NCBI GenBank assembly: GCA_945864585.1
Contig: CAMBCF010000009.1
Location: forward strand, 1 to 61,833
Direction of reading: 5' to 3'
Source: Bordetella parapertussis
GTDB taxonomy: Bacteria > Pseudomonadota > Gammaproteobacteria > Burkholderiales > SG8-41
DNA: 61,833 nucleotides
Shown: one piece after another, positions 1 through 8,955 of the stretch
Numbering within the stretch: position 1 is the stretch's first letter
Layout of the letters: every line of letters starts with the position of its first letter
Notes under the pieces: generated by a model
What the model saw: only the letters and a program-made list of their open reading frames with translations
The model's database searches: none
Told to the model about the DNA's origin: nothing
Translations under genes and position numbers: made by a program

Positions 1-14
1 GCCCGCCTTGGGGC

Positions 15-130
15 GGGACAAGGGAACACTTGAAGCGGAGCAGAGGGTGGGGGTGAGGGTAGGGGCGCGCCGCATCCCCTCACCCTAGCCCTCTCCCCGC
101 GAGCGGGGCGAGGGGATCGCGGAGTGGAGA
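15..130. repeat. Palindromic GC-rich intergenic repeat (cctcaccc...gagggg type)
   Basis: A C-rich tract and a G-rich tract (roughly 75-118) form a long imperfect palindrome of the kind scattered in many proteobacterial genomes. It supplies the stop codon and C-terminus of the truncated exoprotein gene. Immediately before it, at 15-37, is a 23-base sequence (gggacaagggaacacttgaa + gcg) that is repeated exactly at 1311-1333. Confidence 0.6.
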
Positions 131-1075
131 TGTGTAGATACCGATGCCCGGGGGGAGAGGGAGCAAACCTCTTGCTTCGACTGTTCCTGACACGAGCGTG
201 GCGCCGGATTGCGATTGCACGGTGACCGTGCCGCCGCTTTTGCCGTTGGCGCTGGTGGTGCTGCCGGATGTGAGTGTTACATCGCCGCCGGCCTTGAGCA
301 CAATGCGCCCGCCTTCGTCGCGCGTGAGCGCGTTAGCGCGAATATCACCGCTGTGTCTGATGGTGCCCGCAAACACCCCCACAGCACCACCGTCGGCCAA
401 AAGCTTGCCGACGTTAACCACCGCGTCTGTTGGAGCTTGCAACTCAAACTGCACGCCTTCGTGTTCAAGGCTTGCAATGGTGAGTTTTTGTCCGGCAGCG
501 AGTATCAATTCACCACCCGGCGTTTGAATTAAACCGCTGTTTTCAATGCGCGGCGCGACGAGTAATACATTGCCGCCGTAGGAGGTGCGTATCCAGCCTT
601 GATTGATAATAGTACCTGACGTTGCATCCCCCGAAAAACGCAGTTTGCCGGCGAGAAAATCCGCGTTCTGCATGTTGAGTGCGGAACCCACAAATCCCGC
701 GGTGTCGATCATGGCGTTGGGGCCGATGATGGTGCCCGCCGGGTTGATCAAAAATACGCGCCCGTTCGATGTGAGTTGCCCTTGTATCGATGAAATGTCC
801 TGACCGACTACACGGTTGAGTATCGCGCTGGAGGACGATTGCTGTATAAAGCGCGTTGCTTCTCCCGCGCCGATGGAAAAGCCCTGCCAGTTGATGATGG
901 CGCCGGGGGAGTTGGTGACGTTAAGCGTGGCAGCGTTGGGCCGCGCCATGCTGACCGTGCCGTTGACCACTTGCGCACCCGTCGGGTTGGCCAGCACAGG
1001 CTGCGATTGAAACAGCAGCGACACCGCCATCGCTATCGCGCCTTGTGTGAATAATTGTTTCCTTGTGGGCTTCAT
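80..1075 (-). pseudogene. Truncated filamentous haemagglutinin-like exoprotein (TPS domain)
   Basis: This is the N-terminal part of a two-partner-secretion exoprotein. A signal peptide (about residues 1-30 from the Met at 1075, ending near QPVLA) is followed by a haemagglutination-activity (TPS) domain with typical beta-helix stretches such as VFLINPAGTIIG and NVLLVAPRIENSGLI. Proteins of this family usually run to 1000-4000 residues, but this one stops after about 330. The last 16 or so codons (reading SPLRDPLAPLAGRGLG) are supplied by a GC-rich palindromic repeat, so the gene appears to be cut by repeat insertion or deletion. The Met at 1075 is preferred over the upstream one at 1117 because a GAGAG sequence precedes it and the signal peptide then starts normally. 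No TpsB transporter gene lies in the window, so secretion cannot be assumed. Confidence 0.75.
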
Positions 1076-1377
1076 GGAAAGCTCTCGATTCACAGTTTGA
1101 TTGAGTTGCAGCGGCACGCACCGGATACCGCAAAAAATATTACCAGATTCCCACTATGCGTATCAGGCTTTTTCTGGCCCTGCGCGGATTGCGCATCAAA
1201 ATCGGCAATGAATGTAACTCATTGTTTTTAAACAATATTTAAATTCAGTAACACGTAGGGCGCAATCCCTATTGCGCCGCATGCCTATCGACATCACAAG
1301 CCGGCGCAATGGGACAAGGGAACACTTGAAGCGAAGCATTGCGCCCGAATGCTGGCATCGCCCATTGCACAACCGAG
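1076..1377. repeat. Non-coding gap with REP-like repeat and AT-rich motif
   Basis: No gene is seen. The gap holds an AT-rich motif (1214-1246) upstream of the exoprotein gene and a REP-like block (about 1255-1350) in which gggcgcaat and attgcgcc units face each other. The block includes, at 1311-1333, the second copy of the 23-base sequence also found at 15-37. A diverged third copy lies at 9149-9167. Confidence 0.6.
1214..1246 (-). promoter_or_regulatory. AT-rich recurrent motif, copy 1
   Basis: On the minus strand this reads TAAATATTGTTT-A-AAAACAA-TG-AGTTAC. It matches the copy at 20201-20230 in about 25 of 28 positions, including the central near-palindrome TTGTTTAAAAACAA. It lies about 140 bases upstream of the exoprotein start. 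Its function is unknown; see the finding on the motif family. Confidence 0.45.
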
Positions 1378-2580
1378 TCAGATTCGCGCCGGCGGTTGAT
1401 TTAACTGCGCCAACGCAAGATCGAGGCTCGCGCGATAGTGTTTTTGCGCGGCCTCTGGGTCGGCCAGCTGCTCGTGCAGTTGCGCGCACGCCAGATGCGC
1501 CTGGTAGGTCGGCTCAACCGAAATGCTGGCGTCAAGATAGTTGCGCGCCTTGCCCCACAATTTTTCGCGCGCGCACAAGCGGCCCAGGGTCAGCAACAAC
1601 GCGGCGTCGCCGGGTTGTGCTGCGAGCCAGCGTTCGGCGCGTTCGATTTGGCGCACTGCACCGCCATCATCACTGGCGCAATCGGCGTAGTGCGCGGCCA
1701 GCGCGCTGTCCCAGCTCTGATCCAGGCTGCGTTCGATAATTTCAGCGGCGCGCGCGCCTGCTTGCAACGCGATGTACCCCTCGGCCGCGGCACGCGCCAC
1801 GCGTGGTTCGCGCCGTTGCGCGTCGGGCACTTTGCGCCATGCGTCATCCAGTGTCGCGAGATCGCTGGCGCATCGCGCGAGGTGTAGCGCAAGCGCGGCG
1901 CGGCGCAATTCGCCCGCCTGTGTGGCATCGTAGAGCCTGCGCTTTTCGAGCTGATCGATCACGGTGAGTGACTTTTCCCAGTCCTTGGTGAGTTGCAGCG
2001 CCTGCAATTCCAGCCGCAGCCCGGCGGTGTGTTTTTGCGGCTGTGCCTGCAAAACGGCGAGCGCGTCGGCCGCGCGCCGGTCCTGCAACAGCAGATCGGC
2101 TTGGGTGATGACTTTCAGCATGTCGCCTTCGGATAGATGCACCGCACCCTGCGCAAGATAGGCATCGCGGCGATCGAACGCGCGTAATGCGTGCGCGGCG
2201 CGCGCGGCTAGCATCGCGGCGAGACCCGGCTGCTCACCCAAATCAATAGCCGTCGCGGCGGCTTTTTCCGCGCGCGCGTAGCGCCCCGAAAAAAATTCGT
2301 GCAGCGCATCGGTCAATGCCGTGTGCGCCTGACGCAGGCGGCGCGCTTCGCGATATTCACGCACCTCGCGCGGCATTGCCACCATTGCCGAGATAAGTCG
2401 CGTTGCCACGTGCGCCAGTGCGAACACCGCAATCAACAGCACGATCATCAACACCAGTGACAGCTCAATGCGGTACGGCGGCAACACAATCTGCACATAG
2501 CCCGCACTCGAGCGCACCGCCGCCGCCACCAGGCCCACGGCAACAGCGATCGCCGCGATCACCCACAGCAGGGTTTTCAT
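1378..2580 (-). CDS. hemY: HemY-like TPR membrane protein
   Basis: The 400-residue protein begins with two hydrophobic membrane segments (about residues 5-25 and 40-62), followed by the HemY N-terminal signature region (PREVREYREARRLRQA and FSGRYARAEKAAA). A helical tetratricopeptide-rich domain makes up the rest and faces the periplasm in studied relatives. It is not the protoporphyrinogen oxidase that shares the name in Gram-positives; proteobacterial HemY is linked to tetrapyrrole synthesis without a proven catalytic role. Its length is normal. It is the last gene of hemC-hemD-hemX-hemY, with a 53-base gap after hemX. Confidence 0.92.
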   Translation of the reverse strand: MKTLLWVIAAIAVAVGLVAAAVRSSAGYVQIVLPPYRIELSLVLMIVLLIAVFALAHVATRLISAMVAMPREVREYREARRLRQAHTALTDALHEFFSGRYARAEKAAATAIDLGEQPGLAAMLAARAAHALRAFDRRDAYLAQGAVHLSEGDMLKVITQADLLLQDRRAADALAVLQAQPQKHTAGLRLELQALQLTKDWEKSLTVIDQLEKRRLYDATQAGELRRAALALHLARCASDLATLDDAWRKVPDAQRREPRVARAAAEGYIALQAGARAAEIIERSLDQSWDSALAAHYADCASDDGGAVRQIERAERWLAAQPGDAALLLTLGRLCAREKLWGKARNYLDASISVEPTYQAHLACAQLHEQLADPEAAQKHYRASLDLALAQLNQPPARI

Positions 2581-2633
2581 GAGATCGAGTTATGCCGTAG
2601 CGGGGTCATAAAAAATACTTTAACAACAGGGGG

Positions 2634-3752
2634 TTACTGCTTGACGCGCGGCGCGGCCTGCGCTGCGGTGCGCAACGCGCCGAGTGTCGCCGACAAATCC
2701 GGCAACTCCATCGTCACCTCGGAGCTTTGCAAACTGGCGAGCGCCGACGCCGCCAGCGCCACCGCTTTGTCACGCGCATCAAAGTAGCGCGACAACCATG
2801 CGCGCGCGGCCGCAAGATCGCCGCGATACGTCGCCTGATCGCGTGTCAGCAACGCCACGCGCGCAGTGAGCAGGCGCAGCTTTAAATTCTCGCGCAGAAA
2901 AAACGCCTGCGCGGGCGCCAGCAACGGCACGTCGGCATTCTCAATACGTTGCACGCGCACCATCTGCCGCAGGTCGGTCCACACCTCGCGCCAGAAACGC
3001 GACCACGCGGCGTCGCTATGCGCCCCGCCGGCGGCGGGCATGGTGACAACCTCAGGCGCCGGACGGGTTTCGGCGGCGAGCGGCAGTTTGTCCAGCGCCG
3101 CGATCACGCTATCGATGCGCATGGCGAGCCCCGTGGTATCGACGAAGGGCGCGGCGTTCAGGCGTGCGATGTCTTCGTTGATGGCTTTGCGCAAGGCCAG
3201 CAACGGCGGACGATTCATGTATTGCAGGCGTGCATCCGCGGCTTGCAGCGCGATCAAGGCGGCGCGCACGTTGCCCGCTAATTGCAGTTGCTGACTCGCC
3301 AGCAACAGGGTTTGCTCGATCTCGGCAAACGCCCATTCGTCGCGATTGCGCGACAGCTCCTGATACAGCGCTTCGAGCGCGATCTGCTGGCTTTGCGATT
3401 CGGCCAGCTTGCCTTCGAGTACGCCGATCTTGACCGACGCTTCGCGCGTGGCTTCGCGCAACTGCTCGCCGGTGAGGCGGCTGGTTTTGGTTTGTGTGTC
3501 CACCTCGGCCAGACGTCTGGCAAGCTCCTGCCGCAAGCCGTCGATATCCTGCCGGTTGCTGTAAACCTGCCACGCGGTAAGGCCCACAGCCGCCACCGCA
3601 ATCACCGCAACCGCCCACAGTCCCGCCGCGTACGCCCGCGCGCCCGCAGGGCGCGGCGTGCTACCGGCCGCAGGGGGCAGCGTGCTGCCGGCCGCGGCAA
3701 GCGGCGGCTCGTCGGGCGCGATGGGCGTTGCGGGCACGGGTGATTCGCTCAT
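2634..3752 (-). CDS. hemX: HemX-like membrane protein
   Basis: The product has a Pro/Ala-rich cytoplasmic N-terminus, one transmembrane helix (around AYAAGLWAVAVIAVAAVGLTA), then a predicted coiled coil (VYSNRQDIDGLRQELARRL onward) and an alpha-helical periplasmic domain ending in TLGALRTAAQAAPRVKQ. This is the HemX architecture. The family is often labelled uroporphyrinogen-III C-methyltransferase, but no SAM-binding methyltransferase fold is visible here. An upstream Met at 3830 exists, but the Met at 3752 gives the usual HemX start and avoids running into hemD. The gene lies between hemD and hemY in a conserved order. Confidence 0.88.
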   Translation of the reverse strand: MSESPVPATPIAPDEPPLAAAGSTLPPAAGSTPRPAGARAYAAGLWAVAVIAVAAVGLTAWQVYSNRQDIDGLRQELARRLAEVDTQTKTSRLTGEQLREATREASVKIGVLEGKLAESQSQQIALEALYQELSRNRDEWAFAEIEQTLLLASQQLQLAGNVRAALIALQAADARLQYMNRPPLLALRKAINEDIARLNAAPFVDTTGLAMRIDSVIAALDKLPLAAETRPAPEVVTMPAAGGAHSDAAWSRFWREVWTDLRQMVRVQRIENADVPLLAPAQAFFLRENLKLRLLTARVALLTRDQATYRGDLAAARAWLSRYFDARDKAVALAASALASLQSSEVTMELPDLSATLGALRTAAQAAPRVKQ

Positions 3753-3826
3753 GGGAGTGAAAAGGTGCGGGCTAGACGCGGGTGAGTGGCAGTGAGCGTG
3801 AGTATGCGACGGCGGCCACGGCAAAC

Positions 3827-4609
3827 TCAAGCGGAAACTTGCAGCGAACGAATCACCGCCGCCAGCAGCGCCTCATCGCCGGCGGCGGACTCCACCACGC
3901 GCGTCATGCCCAGCGCACGCGCCGCCTTTGCTATGCGCGCATGCGGCGCCGCAATCAGCGTATTGCGCAACAATGCCGTGCCCGGCGCGCCCAGCATCTC
4001 ACACAAATTGCGTAAACCTTCGCTGCTGGTGACGATCACTGCCGCCACCGCATTGCGTGCCCAGGCTTGCAGCAGGGGTGCTGCGTCAAGCGCAGGTTTG
4101 GCGCGCCGGTAACAACTGACTGATTCGACGCGGGCGCCGCGCGCGGTCAGGGTTTGCGCCAGCAATTCACGGCCGCCGTCACCACGAAAAATCACCACGC
4201 GTTTTCCACGCACCTCCTGCATAAAGCCCGACGCGAGCAACGATTCGCTGTCGCTGTGTTCATGCGCCGGGGGCACAATGACATCGCGAATGCCAAAGCG
4301 TTCCAGCGCGCGCGCACCGCCCGGCCCGATGGCGGCACTACGCAAGTTCACCGCCAATGCGCGCTGCGCGGTGATGCGGGTCATGGCTTTTTCCACCGCG
4401 CTGGGACTGATGAATATCGCCAGATCAAATTCGCCCAGACGCGCGATGGCGTCATCGAGCGCGCGCGGGTCGGCGGGGTCGAGAATTTCAATCGCCGGAA
4501 AAAGTAACGGCACGCCGCCGGCCTCGCGCACCAGCGTGGCCAGCCGCTGCGATGCGCCGGCGGGGCGGGTGATCACGATATGGCGGTTGGCGAGCGGGTT
4601 GTTGTCCAT
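3827..4609 (-). CDS. hemD: Uroporphyrinogen-III synthase
   Basis: HemD closes hydroxymethylbilane to uroporphyrinogen III with inversion of ring D, in the cytoplasm. The 260-residue length is normal. The sequence has the two-lobed HemD pattern: an N-terminal stretch IVITRPAGASQRLA with GGVPLLFPAIEI, the inter-lobe segment SPSAVEKAM and IGPGGARAL, and the C-terminal VIVTSSEGLRNL (the family S-x-E/D-x-L turn). It lies 20 bases downstream of hemC and just upstream of hemX. The family is poorly conserved in sequence, but gene order makes the call firm. Confidence 0.93.
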   Translation of the reverse strand: MDNNPLANRHIVITRPAGASQRLATLVREAGGVPLLFPAIEILDPADPRALDDAIARLGEFDLAIFISPSAVEKAMTRITAQRALAVNLRSAAIGPGGARALERFGIRDVIVPPAHEHSDSESLLASGFMQEVRGKRVVIFRGDGGRELLAQTLTARGARVESVSCYRRAKPALDAAPLLQAWARNAVAAVIVTSSEGLRNLCEMLGAPGTALLRNTLIAAPHARIAKAARALGMTRVVESAAGDEALLAAVIRSLQVSA

Positions 4610-4629
4610 GGGCTGAAAAAATTTTAACG

Positions 4630-5574
4630 TTATTTAAGCGCAGCCAAAATGTTATCCGCCCCCAGCGCTTTCAACTGCTGTGCCAGCGCGCGGCCCAGCG
4701 ATTCAGCGTCCGCCGCCGCGCCTTCGATCTGCGCGCTGACCTGGCGCGTGCCGTCAGGCGCGCCGACGTAACCGCGCAGCCGCAGTCGCGTGCCGCTGAT
4801 CTCGGCGTAACCCGCAAGCGGCACGTTGCAACTGCCCGCCAGCGCGCGCGATAACGCGCGTTCCGCATCGACACACTGCGCCGTGGCGTGATCATGCAGC
4901 GGCTTGAGCAGGGCCAGCAGATCGGCGCGCGTGCTGCGGCATTCAATCGCCAGCGCGCCCTGGCCCACGGCAGGCAGCATCTCGTCCGGGATGAGCACGG
5001 CGGTGATGCGTTGTTCGAGCGCCAAACGCTTGAGCCCCGCAGCGGCAAGAATAATCGCGTCGTAGTCACCGTCATCCAGCTTACGCAACCGCGTTTGCAC
5101 ATTGCCGCGCAGCGGTACGATTTTCAATCGCGGAAACTTCACTCGCAACTGGCTCTCACGGCGCAGACTCGAGGTGCCGACGCGCGCGCCGGCGGGCAGC
5201 GCGGATAACGATGCAAATTTATTTGATACCAGGGCGTCGCACGCATCCGCCCGCACCAGTATCGCGCCCAGCATAAAGCCCTCGGGCAAATGCATGGGCA
5301 CATCTTTCAGCGAATGCACCGCGATGTCGGCGCGGCCGTCATTGATCGCCTCTTCGAGTTCTTTCACGAACAGGCCTTTGCCGCCAATTTTGGCAAGCGA
5401 GGCGTCCAGCTTGCGGTCGCCTTCGGTGGTCATGCCCAGTATGCTTAACGCCATGCGCGGATATAATCCGGCGAGCAGTGTTTGCACGTGCCGCGCCTGC
5501 CACAACGCCAGCACGGACTCGCGCGAGGCAATCACCAGGCGCACTGGCTCAGCGTCGAGAGCATGAGGTAACAT
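4630..5574 (-). CDS. hemC: Porphobilinogen deaminase (hydroxymethylbilane synthase)
   Basis: HemC joins four porphobilinogen units into hydroxymethylbilane. The 314-residue protein shows the N-terminal IASRES motif, VHSLKDVP (catalytic Asp about residue 91), [11 protein letters not shown] and [10 protein letters not shown], and the cofactor-binding Cys at about residue 249 in [12 protein letters not shown] (most relatives have GGCQVPI at this loop). The start at 5574 has no visible Shine-Dalgarno sequence. Its ATG is embedded in the AT-rich motif AAAAACAATATGTTAC, and the next gene on the other strand appears to start only two bases away. It heads the hemC-D-X-Y block. Confidence 0.95.
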   Translation of the reverse strand: MLPHALDAEPVRLVIASRESVLALWQARHVQTLLAGLYPRMALSILGMTTEGDRKLDASLAKIGGKGLFVKELEEAINDGRADIAVHSLKDVPMHLPEGFMLGAILVRADACDALVSNKFASLSALPAGARVGTSSLRRESQLRVKFPRLKIVPLRGNVQTRLRKLDDGDYDAIILAAAGLKRLALEQRITAVLIPDEMLPAVGQGALAIECRSTRADLLALLKPLHDHATAQCVDAERALSRALAGSCNVPLAGYAEISGTRLRLRGYVGAPDGTRQVSAQIEGAAADAESLGRALAQQLKALGADNILAALK

Positions 5575-5592
5575 ATTGTTTTTAAATGATTA
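5568..5592 (-). promoter_or_regulatory. AT-rich recurrent motif, copy 2 (contains hemC start codon)
   Basis: The minus strand reads TTTAAAAACAATATGTTAC, which matches copy 1 (TTTAAAAACAATGAGTTAC) except at two bases. The hemC ATG lies inside it, with no room for a Shine-Dalgarno sequence. The possible TTG start of the divergent thioredoxin-like gene also lies inside it. Confidence 0.4.
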
Positions 5593-6085
5593 TATTTGCG
5601 CAGCGAGGCGAGCAAGCACGCTGCTGATTCTAGCATGCGGGTTGGCGACCAGCGTTGTAATGGCGGCGCAAACGGTGCCGCTGCCACTGGTCAGCGACCT
5701 GGAGGCCGCCGCGAAAACCGCGCGCGAGCAGCGCGTGCCGCTGCTGGTGGCGTTCACCTTGAAACGCTGCCCCCATTGCAACACCGCGCGCCGCGACTAC
5801 TGGACGCCGATGAACAGCAGTGAAAAATGGCGCGGCAAAATCATCATGCTCGAACTGGAACTCGACGGCGCGCCCGCGCTGCGCGACTTTGAAGGCAAGT
5901 CCACCACCGCGCGCGAATTCGCCCGGCGTTTTGGCGTACGCGGCGTGCCCACGGTGATCGTATTCGATGCGCAGGGCACGCCCGCCGCATCGCCGCTGGT
6001 GGGACTGGCAGCGGCTGATTTTTATGCGCTGTATCTGGAACGGGCAATTGAAGCAGGTGTCGCCCAAATGGGCGCGCCGCCGTAA
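5576..6085 (+). CDS. Exported thioredoxin-fold protein (CPHC)
   Basis: The 169-residue product has an N-terminal signal or anchor segment ([21 protein letters not shown]) followed by a thioredoxin-like domain with the redox motif Cys65-Pro-His-Cys68 and a cis-Pro loop RGVPTVIVF. It resembles periplasmic SoxW-type thioredoxins that reduce disulfides or maintain cytochrome or metalloenzyme partners. The only start that keeps the signal sequence is a TTG at 5576, head to head with hemC, so this start is uncertain. It precedes the hydrolase and PQQ dehydrogenase genes on the same strand. A role in disulfide handling for that exported enzyme is possible but inferred only from position. Confidence 0.75.
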   Translation: MFLNDYICAARRASTLLILACGLATSVVMAAQTVPLPLVSDLEAAAKTAREQRVPLLVAFTLKRCPHCNTARRDYWTPMNSSEKWRGKIIMLELELDGAPALRDFEGKSTTAREFARRFGVRGVPTVIVFDAQGTPAASPLVGLAAADFYALYLERAIEAGVAQMGAPP

Positions 6086-6129
6086 GGGTATGCGCGGGTA
6101 TAGGGTTGTAAATCAAAGGGGTAATGTCC

Positions 6130-7272
6130 ATGAAGCAAATTATGCAAGCACTGATCACGCGCATCGCGCCGGCGCTGATGTTGTTGCTGACACTGGCGCC
6201 GGCTGCAACCGCGCAATCCGGCAAGCCCGGCAGCGGCCCGCAGCAAGGCTATTTCTTCGTCGGCGGGCGATACGTCAGCACCGCTGCAGGGCCGATGATG
6301 GAACGGCAGATGTACGTGGAATACCGCTTCCCCACGAAAGTTACGCAGCGTTATCCGATAATCATGATTCACGGCGCGGCGCAGACTGGCACCAATTTCA
6401 CCGGCACGCCCGATGGCCGCAAAGGCTGGGCGGAATTTTTCGTAGAACGCGGCTATGCCGTTTATGTCATCGACCAGCCCACGCGCGGCCGCTCGCCGTG
6501 GCTGGATTCGGTCGGTTCGTTGACGCGTTTCCCCGCAAACCAGGTTGAGCAACGCTTCACCGCCGCCGCCAATTTTAATTTATGGCCGCAGGCGAAACTG
6601 CACACACAGTGGCCGGGTGAGGGCCCGTTGAAGGGCTTGCGCAGCGATCCTGTGTTCGACCAGTTTTATGCCTCACAGGTGCAATACATCGGCATCAACG
6701 CCATTGTCGAAGAACTCAATCGCGACGCAGGCTCGGCGCTGCTCGACAAGATCGGTCCTGCGATTGTGTTCACCCATTCGCAGACCGGCGCCATCGGCTG
6801 GGTAATCGCCAATGCGCGTCCCAAGCTGGTGCGCGCCATCGTCGCGGCGGAACCCACTGGGCCGCCGTTCGCGGGCGCCGTTTTCGGCACCGCCCGCGCG
6901 CGGCCCTATGGTTTGACAGAAACAGCACTCTCGTATGACCCGCCGATTACCCATCCATCGCAACTCAACGCAGTGCGCGAAGCGCAAGCCGACGGGCCAA
7001 ATCTCGAGCGCTGCTACACGCAGGGTGAACCCGTACGCAAGCTGGCGAACCTGCAAAACATTCCGATTGTGATACTCGCCGCAGAATCCTCGTATCACGC
7101 GGTGTATGACCATTGCACCGCCAAGTATCTGGTGCAGGCCGGCGTGCCGGCGACGTTTGTGCGGCTGGAAGAAGTCGGCATACGCGGCAACGGGCATATG
7201 ATGATGATCGAGAAAAATAATCTCGAAATCGCCGACTTTATCGACAAGTGGCTGGTTAAAACCGTCCGCTAG
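6130..7272 (+). CDS. Exported alpha/beta-hydrolase
   Basis: A signal peptide (LMLLLTLAPAATAQ) leads an alpha/beta-hydrolase domain. The oxyanion region is MIHGAAQTGTNF, the nucleophile elbow is THSQTG (Ser about residue 217 from this start), and the likely catalytic His is in RGNGHMMMIEK near the C-terminus. The substrate is unknown; the family includes esterases and lactonases acting on small hydrophobic compounds. The Met at 6130 is favoured over 6124 because it lies eight bases after AAGGGG. It ends 24 bases before the PQQ dehydrogenase gene, and both products are exported, so hydrolysis of an ester followed by oxidation of the released alcohol in the periplasm is a reasonable inference. 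Confidence 0.82.
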   Translation: MKQIMQALITRIAPALMLLLTLAPAATAQSGKPGSGPQQGYFFVGGRYVSTAAGPMMERQMYVEYRFPTKVTQRYPIIMIHGAAQTGTNFTGTPDGRKGWAEFFVERGYAVYVIDQPTRGRSPWLDSVGSLTRFPANQVEQRFTAAANFNLWPQAKLHTQWPGEGPLKGLRSDPVFDQFYASQVQYIGINAIVEELNRDAGSALLDKIGPAIVFTHSQTGAIGWVIANARPKLVRAIVAAEPTGPPFAGAVFGTARARPYGLTETALSYDPPITHPSQLNAVREAQADGPNLERCYTQGEPVRKLANLQNIPIVILAAESSYHAVYDHCTAKYLVQAGVPATFVRLEEVGIRGNGHMMMIEKNNLEIADFIDKWLVKTVR

Positions 7273-7296
7273 TTTAGAAATGTATTCAAGGAAAAA

Positions 7297-8955
7297 ATGA
7301 AAATACTACTGTTATCACTGCTGTGCTGCTGCACCTTCGCGCAAGCGCAAACCACCGATGACCTGCTCAATGACGGCAACAACACCGAAAACGTCACCAC
7401 CTACGGCATGGGTTATGACCACAAACGATACAGCCCGCTGCGGCAAATCAACACGGCCACCATCAAGCGGCTGGTGCCGGTGTGGAATACCACCCTCTCC
7501 AATATGCTGGGCGAGCAGGCGCAGCCGTTGGTTTACGAAGGTGTGATGTATGTGACCAATGCGGCATGGACGTTTGCCATCGATGTGGCGACCGGCAAAC
7601 AACTCTGGCGCACGGCGGTGGATTACGATCCCGGCACGCCGCGCGTGGTGTGTTGCGGCGTCTCCAACAAGGGCGCGGCCATCTACAACGGCAAAGTATT
7701 GCGCACCACGCTGGATGCGTTTGTGGTGGCGCTCGACATGAAAACCGGCAAGCAGGTGTGGAAGGAAAAATTTGCCGAGTGGAAGGAAGGTTACTCCTCC
7801 ATCGCCGCGCCGCTGCTCGCCAACGGCGTGCTGATCACCGGCATGTCGGGCGCCGAATTCGGGGTGCGCGGATTTCTCGACGGGTGGGATCCGGACACCG
7901 GCAAAAAACTGTGGCGCCGTTACACCGTACCGGGGCCGGGGGAAAAAGGCTACGAAACCTGGCCGCAGGATGGCGAAGCCTACAAACGCGGCGGCGCAAC
8001 AACCTGGGTTACCGGTTCATACGATCCGCAACTCGACCTGACCTACTGGGGCACCGGCAACGCCGGCCCGTGGAATGCAAACTACCGCAAGGGCGACAGC
8101 CTCTACGCCGCGAGCGTGATCGCAGTGCGCCCAAAGACCGGTGAAATCGTCTGGCACTATCAGTTCACGCCGGATGACACCTACGACTACGACGGCGTTA
8201 ACGAAAATGTCATCGCCGACATGCGCATCGATGGCGAAATGCGCAAGGTGATACTGCACGCGGACCGCAATGGATTTTTTTACGTCATCGACCGCGCCAA
8301 CGGCAAACTGCTGCGCGGGTTTCCGTTCGGCAAGGTGAACTGGGCCACGCACATCGACATGAAAACCGGCCGCCCGGTCGAGACCGACATCCGCAAGCGT
8401 CTGCTCGCGGGCGAAGAAGTCGAACTGTGGCCCGCTTACGGCGTAAAAAACTGGGCGCCGATGGCATTCAACCCGAAGACCGGCATGGTGTATCTCAACA
8501 CCATCAACCTGCCGCAGATGGTGAAGCATGTGCCGGTCGAGTACAAAGTTGGCGAGCGATTTACCGGCACGCAAGGCCGCATCTTCCCGCGTCCAGCGGG
8601 CGAAGACACCGAGGGCTATCACATGGCGATGGACCCGCTCACCGGCAAGATCAAGTGGCAGATCAAGCTCACGGATTTCGTCACGCAAGCCGGCATGCTC
8701 GCCACCGACGGTGGCCTGGTGTTCACCGGCAAAATGACCGGCGAGTTTGTCGCCATCGAAGAAGCCACCGGCAAAATACTGTGGCAGTTCCAGACCGGCT
8801 CCGGCGTCAATGCACCGGCCATAACCTACACCCACAAGGGCCGCCAATACATCACCGTGCTGTCGGGCATCGCCGGTGATTCGCGTGGGCGCAGAGCGGC
8901 GGCAAAAGTGCCGTCGGGCGGCTCGGTGTGGACGTTTGCGTTGCTGCCGGAGTAA
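7297..8955 (+). CDS. PQQ-dependent alcohol dehydrogenase, lanthanide-type active site
   Basis: This is a periplasmic quinoprotein of the methanol/ethanol dehydrogenase family: a signal peptide (MKILLLSLLCCCTFAQAQ) and then an eight-bladed propeller with repeated tryptophan-docking motifs (for example ATGKQLWR, TGKKLWRR, ATGKILWQF). Visible active-site residues are the adjacent Cys119-Cys120 pair that forms the ring disulfide over PQQ, Glu187 (GAEFGVRG), Asn255 (GTGNAGPWN) and the catalytic Asp297. Asp299, two residues after it (YDYDG), is the extra metal ligand that distinguishes lanthanide-dependent XoxF/PedH-type enzymes from calcium enzymes, which have Ala, Ser or Thr there. No fused cytochrome domain and no pqq genes are in the window. 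RBS AAGGA precedes the start. The substrate is not deducible. Confidence 0.93.
   Translation: MKILLLSLLCCCTFAQAQTTDDLLNDGNNTENVTTYGMGYDHKRYSPLRQINTATIKRLVPVWNTTLSNMLGEQAQPLVYEGVMYVTNAAWTFAIDVATGKQLWRTAVDYDPGTPRVVCCGVSNKGAAIYNGKVLRTTLDAFVVALDMKTGKQVWKEKFAEWKEGYSSIAAPLLANGVLITGMSGAEFGVRGFLDGWDPDTGKKLWRRYTVPGPGEKGYETWPQDGEAYKRGGATTWVTGSYDPQLDLTYWGTGNAGPWNANYRKGDSLYAASVIAVRPKTGEIVWHYQFTPDDTYDYDGVNENVIADMRIDGEMRKVILHADRNGFFYVIDRANGKLLRGFPFGKVNWATHIDMKTGRPVETDIRKRLLAGEEVELWPAYGVKNWAPMAFNPKTGMVYLNTINLPQMVKHVPVEYKVGERFTGTQGRIFPRPAGEDTEGYHMAMDPLTGKIKWQIKLTDFVTQAGMLATDGGLVFTGKMTGEFVAIEEATGKILWQFQTGSGVNAPAITYTHKGRQYITVLSGIAGDSRGRRAAAKVPSGGSVWTFALLPE

Noticed and set aside
2634-3752. HemX as an active uroporphyrinogen-III methyltransferase
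   Set aside because: No SAM-binding methyltransferase motifs; the label comes from database naming of the family.
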